A DNA stretch of 64,000 bases. Origin: Sulfuritalea sp. (lineage in GTDB: Bacteria > Pseudomonadota > Gammaproteobacteria > Burkholderiales > Rhodocyclaceae). The stretch covers positions 1 to 64,000 of the forward strand of contig JADJFK010000001.1 of assembly GCA_016708585.1 (NCBI GenBank). The letters are read 5' to 3'. A program made the position numbers and the translations under genes. Below the pieces are notes generated by a model. The model searched no databases. It was not told the DNA's origin and saw only the letters and a list, made by a program, of their open reading frames with translations. Below, one piece after another: positions 44,093-51,758 of this stretch. The first letter of the stretch is position 1. Each line of letters opens with the position of its first letter.

Positions 44093-44703
44093 TCGGCGGG
44101 CTTTCGGGAAGTCGGCGCCGGCGTCACGGCGCCGGTGTCGGCCGGCGCCGGATCGACGTCGGCCGAACCGGCCAGCAGCTTGTCGAGCGCATAGCGCTGG
44201 CGCGGGATCGCCTCGGGCAGGGAGGCGCAGGCCGCATGCAGGCCGACTTCGCCCAGCGCCGGCTGGATGCTGTCGGGCAGGTTCATGGCGCGCGACAGGT
44301 CGAACCACTGCGCCTCGTTGGCGCGCGCGCCGAAGTAATGGACGGCCAGGTCCTGCACGATGATTTCGATCGTCTTCGACTGTTGCGCATGCCAGGTCGC
44401 GTAGGCATCGCGGACAGCCGTGGCATAGGCGGGCAGGTCGAGGCAGGCCGCGGCCAGCAGCGACAACCCGTGGGCGCGGCCGAACAGGCGCTGGCGCAGC
44501 AGCATCTCCGGCTGGTCCACGGCATAGCCCGTGCGCTCCGGCGTCAGTCCGGCCGCCGGCGCGACGCCCGGCGGCGTATCCGCGGCCCGCGCCGCGGGCG
44601 GCGGCAGCGCGCACAGCAGGCAGGCCAGCGTGGCGCCAAGGCGCAGCGCAGGGCGCGCGGCAGGCGTCCGCTCCCGGTCCGCCGCCACGCGGCAGGGGTT
44701 CAT
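44089..44703 (-). CDS. Exported hypothetical protein
   Basis: This 204-residue protein has a signal peptide (LGATLACLLCALPPPAARA) and a helical body (LLRQRLFGRAHGLSLLAAAC, LAVHYFGARANEAQWFDLSRAM). No family is recognised. The C-terminal tail DTGAVTPAPTSRKPAE is a dispersed-repeat copy (44108-44133). It overlaps thiG upstream and trmB downstream by four bases each, so it is translated with them. A periplasmic location is predicted; the function is unknown. Confidence 0.7.
   Translation of the reverse strand: MNPCRVAADRERTPAARPALRLGATLACLLCALPPPAARAADTPPGVAPAAGLTPERTGYAVDQPEMLLRQRLFGRAHGLSLLAAACLDLPAYATAVRDAYATWHAQQSKTIEIIVQDLAVHYFGARANEAQWFDLSRAMNLPDSIQPALGEVGLHAACASLPEAIPRQRYALDKLLAGSADVDPAPADTGAVTPAPTSRKPAE
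44108..44133 (+). repeat. Dispersed repeat copy R16 (inside the hypothetical gene)
   Basis: This copy is antisense to the gene, which reads it as VTPAPTS at its C-terminus. Confidence 0.7.
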
Positions 44704-45497
44704 TTGCCGTCGCCGCCGATCATTCCGCCGAGCGGCGAACTCGGCGTCGCCGCGTAATGCTTCTTCGGCATGCGCCCGGCGCGGAAGGCCTCGCGCCCCG
44801 CCTCGACCGCCTTCCTCATGGCGCCGGCCATCAGCACGGGGTCGCGGGCACCGGCGATCGCCGTGTTCATCAGCACGCCGTCGCAGCCGAGCTCCATCGC
44901 GATCGCCGCGTCCGAGGCGGTGCCGACGCCGGCGTCGACCAGCACCGGCACCTTCGCCTGGTCGATGATCAGCTTCAGGTTCCACGGATTGAGGATGCCC
45001 ATGCCGGAACCGATCAGCGATGCCAGCGGCATGATCGCGACGCAGCCGAGGTCTTCCAGCATGCGCGCCTGGATCGGGTCGTCGGCGCAATACACCATCA
45101 CCTGGAAGCCTTCCTTGACCAGGGTGGCTGCGGCCTTGAGGGTTTCCGGCATGTTGGGGAAGAGGGTCTGCGGATCGCCCAGCACTTCCAGCTTGCACAG
45201 CGCGTGGCCGTCGAGCAGTTCGCGGCCGAGGCGCAGGGTGCGCACCGCGTCCTCGGCCGTGTAGCAGCCGGCGGTGTTGGGCAGGATGGTGAACTGCGCG
45301 GGCGGCAGCACTTCCAGCAGCGAGGGCTGGCCGGGCTCCTGGCCGATGTTGGTGCGGCGGATGGCGACCGTGATGATTTCGGCGCCCGAGGCGTCGATCG
45401 CGGCGCGGGTCTCGGCGAAGTCCTTGTACTTGCCGGTGCCGACCAGCAGGCGCGAGCCATAGGACTTGCCGGCGATGACGAGGGGATCGTTGCTCAT
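44700..45497 (-). CDS. thiG: Thiazole synthase
   Basis: This 265-residue enzyme forms the thiazole ring of thiamine from deoxyxylulose phosphate and the ThiS thiocarboxylate. Typical segments are RLLVGTGKYKDF, TILPNTAGCYTAEDAVRTL, CKLEVLGD with the Schiff-base lysine, and LVDAGVGTASDAA. It lies directly downstream of thiS, its sulfur-carrier partner. Confidence 0.95.
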   Translation of the reverse strand: MSNDPLVIAGKSYGSRLLVGTGKYKDFAETRAAIDASGAEIITVAIRRTNIGQEPGQPSLLEVLPPAQFTILPNTAGCYTAEDAVRTLRLGRELLDGHALCKLEVLGDPQTLFPNMPETLKAAATLVKEGFQVMVYCADDPIQARMLEDLGCVAIMPLASLIGSGMGILNPWNLKLIIDQAKVPVLVDAGVGTASDAAIAMELGCDGVLMNTAIAGARDPVLMAGAMRKAVEAGREAFRAGRMPKKHYAATPSSPLGGMIGGDGK

Positions 45498-45517
45498 GGT
45501 GGGGTTTCCTGAAAAAC

Positions 45518-45718
45518 TCAGCCGCCGCCGACGGCGACGACGATTTCGATCCGGTCACCCGCGGCGAGCAGGGTGTCGGCATGGCGGCTCTTCGCCACGA
45601 TCTCGCCGTTTCTTTCCACCGCGACGCGCTTGCCGGCCAGACCGCGCGCTTCGAGCAGGGCGGCGACGGAAATGGGCGCCGGCAGTTGCTGCGGTTCGCC
45701 GTTGACGATGAGGTCCAT
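45518..45718 (-). CDS. thiS: Sulfur carrier protein ThiS
   Basis: This 66-residue ubiquitin-like protein begins MDLIVNGEPQQL and ends in IEIVVAVGGG. The C-terminal GG is the site of adenylation and thiocarboxylation; here one extra glycine is present. It donates sulfur to ThiG, encoded 20 bases downstream. Confidence 0.9.
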   Translation of the reverse strand: MDLIVNGEPQQLPAPISVAALLEARGLAGKRVAVERNGEIVAKSRHADTLLAAGDRIEIVVAVGGG

Positions 45719-45734
45719 GTCGCGATTTTAGAGC

Positions 45735-46522
45735 CTATTTCAGCAGGCGGCGCCGGATCAGCGTCAGGGCGATCCAGAAGGCGATCGCGGCGATGGCCAG
45801 CAGGGCGGCGACGTGGCCGGCGATGCCGGGCGGAACCTCGCCGGACAGCAGCGGCCGCACCAGCGCCACGGCATGCGTCAGCGGCAGCCAGGCGGCGACT
45901 GCCTGCACCGGGGGAGGCAGCTGGTCGGTCGGGAAAAATACGCCGGACAGCAGCACCATGGGCGTCACGAACAGCGTGAAGTAGTACATGAAGAAATCAT
46001 AGGACGGCGCCTGCGCGGTGACGATCAGGCCCAGTGCGGCAAAGGCCAGCCCGGTGAGGAAGACCACCGGCACGGCCCACAGCGCCAGCGGCGAGGCGAC
46101 CAGGCCCAGCACCGCGATCACCACCAGGATCGCGGCGCCCGACAGCGTGGCCTTGGACGCCGCCCAGAGCAGCTCGCCGGCCATCACGTCCTCCAGCGTC
46201 ACCGGCGCGTTCATGATCGCCTCTCCCAGGTGCGCTGCACGTGCATGCGCGAGAAGGCCGAGTACAGCGCCTCGAAGGAGGCCGCGTTCATGGTCGAGGC
46301 GCAGACCGTGCCGGCGGCGAGGAAGGCGATGTAGGAGACGCCGCCCACCTGCGGCAGCAGCCCGCCGAGGCCGTAGCCGAGGCCGAACAGGTAGATCATC
46401 GGATCGGCCAGGTTGCCCAGCAACGACGGGATGGCGAGCTTCTTCCAGACCAGGAAGTTGCGCCGCCAGACGGCAAGGGCGCGCAGCGAGAGTTGCGGCA
46501 TGGAAATGACCTGTGTGCTCAC
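45735..46522 (-). pseudogene. nodJ: NodJ-like ABC transporter permease, split by a dinucleotide insertion
   Basis: This is the ABC-2-type permease that pairs with the NodI-like ATPase at 47238-48149. The first reading frame (46522 to 46211) begins MSTQVISMPQLSLRALAVWR and ends QRTWERRS. The second (46214 to 45735) begins MNAPVTLEDVMAGE. In intact homologues the two join as QRTWEAIMNAPVTL. Here CTCT at 46221-46224 has one CT too many. The frame break happens to create a stop that overlaps the next ATG (ATGA), so two half-permeases might still be made. It may equally be decay or a sequencing error. Confidence 0.85.
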
Positions 46523-46561
46523 GGACCCGGGCTCCCGATCACGGCGAAGCTTTCTGGATCA

Positions 46562-46861
46562 TTACGCCGGCAGGCTCGCGAACGTCTTCGGCAAATGGCC
46601 CGCCATGCGCCTTTCCGCCAGCCAGAGATCGCGGCGGGTCTGCATGTCGATCCACAACTGCGGGCCGTTGCCGAAGAACGCTCCCAGACGCACCGCCATC
46701 TCCGGGGACACGGCGGAGCGCTCGGCCAGGATGCCATGCACCGTCTGCCGCGAAACACCCAGCGCGCGGGCGAACGCCGCCACCGACAGACCCATCGCAG
46801 GCAGGGAATCCTCTCGCAGAATCTCGCCCGGATGCGTCGGGCAGCGCGTCATCGTCTTCAT
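46562..46861 (-). CDS. higA: HigA-family antitoxin (XRE helix-turn-helix)
   Basis: This 99-residue protein begins MKTMTRCPTHPGEILREDSL. It has the helix-turn-helix LSVAAFARALGVSRQTVHGIL and the HigA/VapI-type ending GPQLWIDMQTRRDLWLAER. It should neutralise the toxin encoded upstream and repress the shared promoter. The ATG at 46861 is preceded by GAGGAG at ideal distance. A weaker in-frame GTG lies at 46870. Confidence 0.93.
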   Translation of the reverse strand: MKTMTRCPTHPGEILREDSLPAMGLSVAAFARALGVSRQTVHGILAERSAVSPEMAVRLGAFFGNGPQLWIDMQTRRDLWLAERRMAGHLPKTFASLPA

Positions 46862-46873
46862 CAGGCACACTCC

Positions 46874-47149
46874 TCAGTGATAGTTTTCCAGATCCACATC
46901 GATGGCATTTTCACCTTCCCAGCCGAAGGTGAGGCACCACGGCCCATTTACATGCACGCTGTAACGCTGCGGCACACCTTTCAGCGGATGAAAATCAAAT
47001 CCGGGCAGTCGCAGCGCCTCAGGCGTCTTTGCCGTGGCGATGGCGTCCAGTCGCCGCACCGTTCGTGCCCACAGGTCGGGACGTACTTTGGCCGACTTGT
47101 CCGTATCGGCGAGTTCCGCCAGGCCCTTGTGCCGGTAGCTGAGAATCAT
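46874..47149 (-). CDS. higB: HigB-family toxin (RelE/ParE fold)
   Basis: This 91-residue toxin has the family's core ARTVRRLDAIATAKTPEALRLPGFDFHPLKG and ends YSVHVNGPWCLTFGWEGENAIDVDLENYH. HigB toxins cleave mRNA on the ribosome. Toxin-before-antitoxin order is the normal higBA order. The ATG at 47149 was chosen; a TTG at 47155 is also in frame. Confidence 0.92.
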   Translation of the reverse strand: MILSYRHKGLAELADTDKSAKVRPDLWARTVRRLDAIATAKTPEALRLPGFDFHPLKGVPQRYSVHVNGPWCLTFGWEGENAIDVDLENYH

Positions 47150-47155
47150 TGGCAA

Positions 47156-47201
47156 AGTGTAAAGCTGTAATTGACGAGTGTCAATCTGTGCTTGACACTC
47201 G
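47156..47201 (-). promoter_or_regulatory. higBA promoter with overlapping operator
   Basis: On the minus strand a consensus -35 TTGACA (47184-47179), a 17-bp spacer and -10 TACACT (47161-47156) precede higB. A perfect 10-bp inverted repeat (47175-47184 and 47192-47201) covers the -35 box and is the likely HigA operator. Confidence 0.82.
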
Positions 47202-47211
47202 CTGACGGCGT

Positions 47212-47236
47212 CGCCGTCCCGCCGGCGCCGACTTTT
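47212..47236 (-). repeat. Dispersed repeat copy R17
   Basis: This intergenic copy lies between the end of nodI and the higBA promoter, at the edge of the toxin-antitoxin module. Confidence 0.8.
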
Positions 47237-47237
47237 C

Positions 47238-48149
47238 TCAGTCCCGCAGTTCCCTGCCCGTCAGCTTGAGGAACACGTCTTCCAGATTCGCCGGCCGGTG
47301 CAAAGTGCGCAGGCTGGGCCGGGCGGCGAGGTGGGCGAGCAGCGGCGCGGCATCTTCGACATAGCAGAAGGCGGTTTCGCCGCTGACTTCGACGCGGCGC
47401 GAAAAGGCTTGCGCTTCCTGCGCGGCCCAGGCGGGCGCGTCCTCGCCATAGACCTCGACCACCTGCGCCTCGATGTGGCCGCGGATCAGTTCGCGCGGCG
47501 CGCCTTCGGCCACCATCCTGCCGGCATCGATGATGGCCAGGCGCTGGCACAGGCGCTCGGCCTCGTCCATGAAATGCGTCGTCAGCAGGATGGTCTTGCC
47601 CTGGCCTTGCAGGCGCTTCAGGCGTTCCCAGATGAGGTGGCGCGCCTGCGGGTCGAGTCCCGTGGTGGGTTCGTCGAGCAGCAGCAGTTCGGGGTCGTTC
47701 ACCAGCGCGCGGGCCAGCGTCAGGCGCCGCTTCATGCCGCCGGAGAGCGTGCGGATGTTGGCGTCTTCCTTGCCGGCCAGCCCGGCGAACTCCAGCAGCT
47801 CCGGGATCTTCGGCCGGATCGCGGCATCCTTCATGCCGAAGTAGCGGCCATACACGATCAGGTTCTCGGCGGCGGTGAAGTCGGGGTCGAGGTTGTCGAA
47901 CTGCGGCACCACGCCGATCTTCATGCGCGCCTCGCGGGCCCGCGCCGGCACCGGTTCGCCGACCAGCGTGATCTGACCCGAATCGGGCGTTGTCAGGCCC
48001 AGGCAGCAGCGCAGCGTGGTGGTCTTGCCGGCGCCGTTGGGACCGAGCAAGCCGTAGCATTCACCGCGTTGCAGTTCGAAGTCGAGCCCGGCGACGACTT
48101 CGCGGCCGTCGTAGGATTTTCGCAGCGCCGTTACGACCAGCGGGCTCAC
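47238..48149 (-). CDS. nodI: NodI-like ABC transporter ATPase
   Basis: This 303-residue ATPase has Walker A GPNGAGKTTT, Q-loop GVVPQFDNLD, signature LSGGM, Walker B LLLLDEPTTGLDP and an intact H-loop in LLTTHFMDEA. The long C-terminal part and overall match are of the NodI/DrrA type, which works with a NodJ-like permease. The permease gene lies downstream but is separated by higBA and is frame-disrupted. The start is GTG at 48149, overlapping the hydrolase stop. The exported substrate is unknown. Confidence 0.9.
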   Translation of the reverse strand: MSPLVVTALRKSYDGREVVAGLDFELQRGECYGLLGPNGAGKTTTLRCCLGLTTPDSGQITLVGEPVPARAREARMKIGVVPQFDNLDPDFTAAENLIVYGRYFGMKDAAIRPKIPELLEFAGLAGKEDANIRTLSGGMKRRLTLARALVNDPELLLLDEPTTGLDPQARHLIWERLKRLQGQGKTILLTTHFMDEAERLCQRLAIIDAGRMVAEGAPRELIRGHIEAQVVEVYGEDAPAWAAQEAQAFSRRVEVSGETAFCYVEDAAPLLAHLAARPSLRTLHRPANLEDVFLKLTGRELRD

Positions 48150-48826
48150 GGATGCGCGCCGGCCCAGGCGCGCTGGATGATGTCGCGCAGAAGGTGCAGG
48201 CGGCGGTGGAAGAAGTGGTCGGCGCCGGGCACCACCACCACCGGCACGCCCATCGGCTGCGCCCAGGCCAGCACGTTGGCCAGGCGCACGGTCTCGTCCT
48301 CGCTGCCGTGGATCACCAGCGTGTCGGCCGGCACCGCCTCGGTCTCGTAGCGGCGCATGCCCTCGACGAAGCCGGCCGCGGTGCCGACCAGCACCAGCCA
48401 GCGCGCCGGGTCGCCGGCGGCGGCCAGCCGCTGCGCCAGGCGCGTGGTGACATAGGCGCCGAAGGAGAAGCCGGCCAGGTAAATTGGCAACGGCGGCGGC
48501 AGCGGTCCGCCCGCCGGCGTCACGCAGCCGGCATAACGCCGGCGCGCCCAGTCGTGCAGCGCCAGCAGGTCCTCGGTTTCGGCTTCGCCGTGGTCGTGCT
48601 CGCCCTCCGAGCCGCCGACGCCGCGGAAGCTGGGCCGCAGCGTGATGCAGCCGCGCTCGCGGAAGGCGCGCGCCAGCGTGGTCACCACCTTGTTGTCGGC
48701 GGTGCCGCCGAACAGCGGATGCGGGTGGGCGATCAGGGCGATGCCCTGCGGGTCCTCGTGGCCCTCGACGAAGACCTCGATCTTGCCGTCCGGCCCGTCG
48801 AGCAGCAGGTGTTCGTGGCGGGACAC
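48146..48826 (-). CDS. Alpha/beta hydrolase (COG2945 type)
   Basis: This 226-residue predicted hydrolase has the early IALIAHPHPLFGGTADNKVV, the nucleophile elbow GFSFG, the acid in VIHGSEDETV, and the catalytic histidine in VPGADHFFHRRL. The substrate is unknown. The start is GTG at 48826. It is coupled to nodI by a four-base overlap. Confidence 0.87.
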   Translation of the reverse strand: MSRHEHLLLDGPDGKIEVFVEGHEDPQGIALIAHPHPLFGGTADNKVVTTLARAFRERGCITLRPSFRGVGGSEGEHDHGEAETEDLLALHDWARRRYAGCVTPAGGPLPPPLPIYLAGFSFGAYVTTRLAQRLAAAGDPARWLVLVGTAAGFVEGMRRYETEAVPADTLVIHGSEDETVRLANVLAWAQPMGVPVVVVPGADHFFHRRLHLLRDIIQRAWAGAHP

Positions 48827-48829
48827 GTT

Positions 48830-49138
48830 TCAGATCTTCAGCCGTTCGACAACGCGACCGTTGACGAGATGCTGGTCGATGATCTCGTCGATGTCTTCCC
48901 GGTCGACGTAGGTGTACCAGACCGCCTCGGGATAGATCACCAGCACCGGCCCCTGTTCGCAGCGGTCGAGGCAGCCTGCCGAATTGATGCGCACCTTGCC
49001 CGGCACCTTGGCGCCCAGCGCCTTGACCTTGTCCTTGGCGTAGGCGCGCATCTCGCTCGCACCGTGGTTGTTGCAGCAGGCTTCGCCCGCGGCGCGCTGG
49101 TTGGTGCAGAAGAACACGTGGTGCTTGAAATGGCTCAT
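48830..49138 (-). CDS. Thioredoxin-like [2Fe-2S] ferredoxin
   Basis: This 102-residue protein begins MSHFKHHVFFCTNQRAAGEA. Its conserved cysteines are C11, C21/C22 and a later C-x3-C in SAGCLDRCEQGP. This is the pattern of thioredoxin-fold ferredoxins such as the Shethna-type FeS protein. It can act as an electron carrier or protective FeS protein. The partner is not indicated by the neighbours. Confidence 0.88.
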   Translation of the reverse strand: MSHFKHHVFFCTNQRAAGEACCNNHGASEMRAYAKDKVKALGAKVPGKVRINSAGCLDRCEQGPVLVIYPEAVWYTYVDREDIDEIIDQHLVNGRVVERLKI

Positions 49139-49164
49139 GGGCAGGCCTTTGCGCAAAGCGCGGA

Positions 49165-49488
49165 TTATAGGGGCGGCGGATATTTGGCCGCGTTCTTGAC
49201 GATCTTCGCGCGCGCCGCGGCGATCGGGTCGATGCCCAGCACGTCGGCCAGTTCGGTCAGGTAGATCAGCACGTCGGCGATTTCGTCGGCGACCTCGGCG
49301 CGTTTCTCCGGCGCGAGGCTGAGGCTTTCCTCGGCCGTCGCCCACTGGAAATGTTCGACCAGTTCGGCGGCTTCGACGCTGAGCGCCATCACCAGGTTCT
49401 TCGGCGTGTGGAAGCGATGCCAGTCGCGGGCGGCGCAGAAGTCCCGCAGCGCGTCGCGCAGGGTGGTCAGGTCAGTAATGGGAGTCAT
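49165..49488 (-). CDS. MazG-like nucleotide pyrophosphohydrolase
   Basis: This 107-residue all-alpha NTP pyrophosphatase has the metal motif ExxE...ExxD in VEAAELVEHFQW and EVADEIADVLIYL. It is the short (RS21-C6/dCTPase-like) type, probably cleaving aberrant or surplus nucleotides. It overlaps the VanZ-family gene by 17 bases. Confidence 0.9.
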   Translation of the reverse strand: MTPITDLTTLRDALRDFCAARDWHRFHTPKNLVMALSVEAAELVEHFQWATAEESLSLAPEKRAEVADEIADVLIYLTELADVLGIDPIAAARAKIVKNAAKYPPPL

Positions 49489-50539
49489 TTTTTCTCGGAC
49501 GGTAGGTCATCAGCCAGGGCAGGGCGAGGAAGGGCCAGAGCGAGGACACCAGCCGCGTCAGGCCGTTGAAATTGAGGAACTGGCCGGGGTTCCAGATCTG
49601 CAGCATGTTCTGCAGATAGGGGTTCTCCGGCGCGACATTGACCATCACCGTGGCCAGCAGCAGCGCCAGCGCGGCGACGGCGCGCTGCAGCGGCGCCCCG
49701 AGGAAGGTCGCGCTCCACCACAGCGCCAGCCCGATGCCGAGGCCGAGGCTGTTGCCGGGCGTGATCCAGCCCAGCGCCGCCGCCGGCCCCATCAGCAGCG
49801 CATGCGCGGCGGTCTTGACCAGCAGGGCCAGGCACAGCAGGCACAGGGTCAGCCAGCGCGCGTGGCGGCGCAGCAGCATCGAGAACACCAGCCCCGCCGC
49901 CAGCAGGCCGGCGGCGGCGATCAGGGTTTCCAGGTCGACGAAGCGTTCCGCCAGGAAGGGCTGGACCGGCGGCAGGTCGAGCATCTGGCGCAGGTTGCCG
50001 CTGCCGAACAGCAGCGATTCCGGGGAGAGCTGGGTCATCAGCCACGCCGCCGCCAGCAGCACGCCGATGTCGGCGCCGTACCCGTCCATCATGAGCCGGC
50101 GGCGCAGGTCGGCCAGCCGTCCCTGCTCCAGCAGGGGGGCGCCCCACAGCGCGCCGAACCCGCCGCCGAGCAGCGCGCCGGCAAAGTTGCAGGCCAGGTC
50201 CAGGTTGGACGGGATGCGGTTGGGCAGGTAGCTTTGCAGCAGCTCCAGGACCAGGCTCAGTGCGCCGCCGCACAGGGCCGCCAGCAGCCAGGCCGGCAGG
50301 CCCGCCAGGCGGCGGCGCATGGCCGCGGCGCAGAGGAAGCCGAAAGGCAGGTAGGCGGCGATGTTCATCGCCAGGTCGAAGCCGGTGTAATAGCGCGGCC
50401 AGGGCGCACCGAGGAAGGACAGGGCATCGTCGCCGCTGTCGCGCCAGCCGGTCAGCGGATACAGGCTGGCGTAGACGATCAGCAGCAGGTAGCTGCCGGT
50501 CAGGTAGAGGGTCAGGTGGGTGCGCGCGCCGTTTGCCAC
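49472..50539 (-). CDS. VanZ family membrane protein
   Basis: This protein of about 355 residues has around ten membrane segments. The VanZ-like half (about residues 10-140) has YASLYPLTGW, NIAAYLPFGFLCAA, LSLVLELLQSYLPNRIPSNLDLACNFAGALLG. The C-terminal half has no recognised domain. VanZ-like proteins are linked to glycopeptide resistance in one case, but most have no known role. The GTG at 50539 was preferred; a TTG at 50575 would add twelve residues. Neither has a good ribosome site. Confidence 0.8.
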   Translation of the reverse strand: MANGARTHLTLYLTGSYLLLIVYASLYPLTGWRDSGDDALSFLGAPWPRYYTGFDLAMNIAAYLPFGFLCAAAMRRRLAGLPAWLLAALCGGALSLVLELLQSYLPNRIPSNLDLACNFAGALLGGGFGALWGAPLLEQGRLADLRRRLMMDGYGADIGVLLAAAWLMTQLSPESLLFGSGNLRQMLDLPPVQPFLAERFVDLETLIAAAGLLAAGLVFSMLLRRHARWLTLCLLCLALLVKTAAHALLMGPAAALGWITPGNSLGLGIGLALWWSATFLGAPLQRAVAALALLLATVMVNVAPENPYLQNMLQIWNPGQFLNFNGLTRLVSSLWPFLALPWLMTYRPRKNDSHY

Positions 50540-50603
50540 AGGGCCGATTCTGCCGGCTTCGCCGCGGCGGGACAAGCTGCGCGGCGGTGCGGCTTGTCGT
50601 GAC

Positions 50604-51749
50604 CTACCAGCGGCGCGCCAGGTTGCTCAGGTAATTCGGCGGAAAGGCGTCGATCGCGATCAGGGTCTGGTCGAGCACGCGGCGCGCCGTTTCCGTGGTG
50701 AGCGACAGGCAGAAGCTGCGGTCCCGCGGCCCGCCCGAGGTGAGGCCGACCAGGCGCCCCTCGGCGTCCACCAGCGGCCCGCCGGAGACGCCGTGGTCGC
50801 AGTAATTGGAGGACACGAGATAAGTCTGGCCGTGGCGGTTGATCACGCCGAGCAGTTTGCCGCCCGAGGCGATCAGGCGGCCCTGGGCGAAGCCGATGTT
50901 GTAGATCGGCGCGCCCCGCGCCAGCTGCGCCGCATTGCCCAGCGCGATCGGCTTGCCATCGAGGCCCGGCGCATGGGCGACGCAGGCATCCTCGGTGATC
51001 AGGAAGGCGGCGGCGACGATCAGGGTCTTCTGCCCCGTCGCCGGGTTGACGGCGTAGAGCGGCCCCTTGAGCACGTTGGGGGCGATGACGTGGCAATTGG
51101 TCAGCAACTTGTCGCCTTCGACCGCCACCCCGGTGCCGAGGCTGGTGCCGCCGATGATGAGGTAGGTCGACGCGGAGAACTTGTCCAGCGTGGGCGAGTC
51201 TGCGGAGTCCGCAAACAGTTGCTGCGGCGGTGCCTGCGGGGCGGGGGCCTTGCCCGCTGCCGCTCCCGGCACGATGTCCGGGACGTGTGGCGCGGGCGAT
51301 GGCGGTGGCAGCAGCGCGGCGACGTCGGCACTGATCGCTTCCGGCCCGCCAGCGGCTGCCGCAAGCTGCGGCGACGCGACCGCTGCCGCCGCCGGCTTGC
51401 CGGCCGCGACAGGCGGCGGGGCCGCGTAGCGCCATGCCGGCCAGGCGATCGCGGCGATCAGCAGTGCGGCCAGCACGGGTTTGGTCCGGCGCGGCAATTC
51501 CCGTGTCGCGGCCTGTCGGTGGTCCCCGTCGCGGCGATCGCGCCGGCGGCGGTCGTAACCGGCGCGGCGCCGGCGATCGAGCAGCACGTCGCGGGCATCC
51601 TGCAGGATCGCGATGCGATTGTGCTTTTCTTCGCTGTCCGGCTGCGCATCCAGCGCCTGCCGCAGTGCCGCGCAGGCCTGCTGGATGTCCTCCGGCGACG
51701 CCTTGTCGCTCAGGCCGAGCAGGTCATAGAGGGACTGCTTGTCAGCCAC
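50604..51749 (-). CDS. Membrane-anchored trypsin-like protease with degenerate J-like N-terminus
   Basis: This 381-residue protein starts with a J-domain-like helical segment (SLYDLLGLSDKASPEDIQQA ... RDVLLDRRRRAGYDRRRR) that lacks the HPD motif. One membrane segment (LAALLIAAIAWPAW, about residue 92) and a long Ala/Pro linker follow. The C-terminal chymotrypsin-like domain has TNCHVI (catalytic His) and GVSGGPL (catalytic Ser); the aspartate is probably in ITEDACVAH. The protease faces the periplasm. Without HPD the J-like part is unlikely to stimulate DnaK and may be a protein-binding module. Neighbours give no hint of the substrate. Confidence 0.8.
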   Translation of the reverse strand: MADKQSLYDLLGLSDKASPEDIQQACAALRQALDAQPDSEEKHNRIAILQDARDVLLDRRRRAGYDRRRRDRRDGDHRQAATRELPRRTKPVLAALLIAAIAWPAWRYAAPPPVAAGKPAAAAVASPQLAAAAGGPEAISADVAALLPPPSPAPHVPDIVPGAAAGKAPAPQAPPQQLFADSADSPTLDKFSASTYLIIGGTSLGTGVAVEGDKLLTNCHVIAPNVLKGPLYAVNPATGQKTLIVAAAFLITEDACVAHAPGLDGKPIALGNAAQLARGAPIYNIGFAQGRLIASGGKLLGVINRHGQTYLVSSNYCDHGVSGGPLVDAEGRLVGLTSGGPRDRSFCLSLTTETARRVLDQTLIAIDAFPPNYLSNLARRW

Positions 51750-51758
51750 CGGCGCCGA

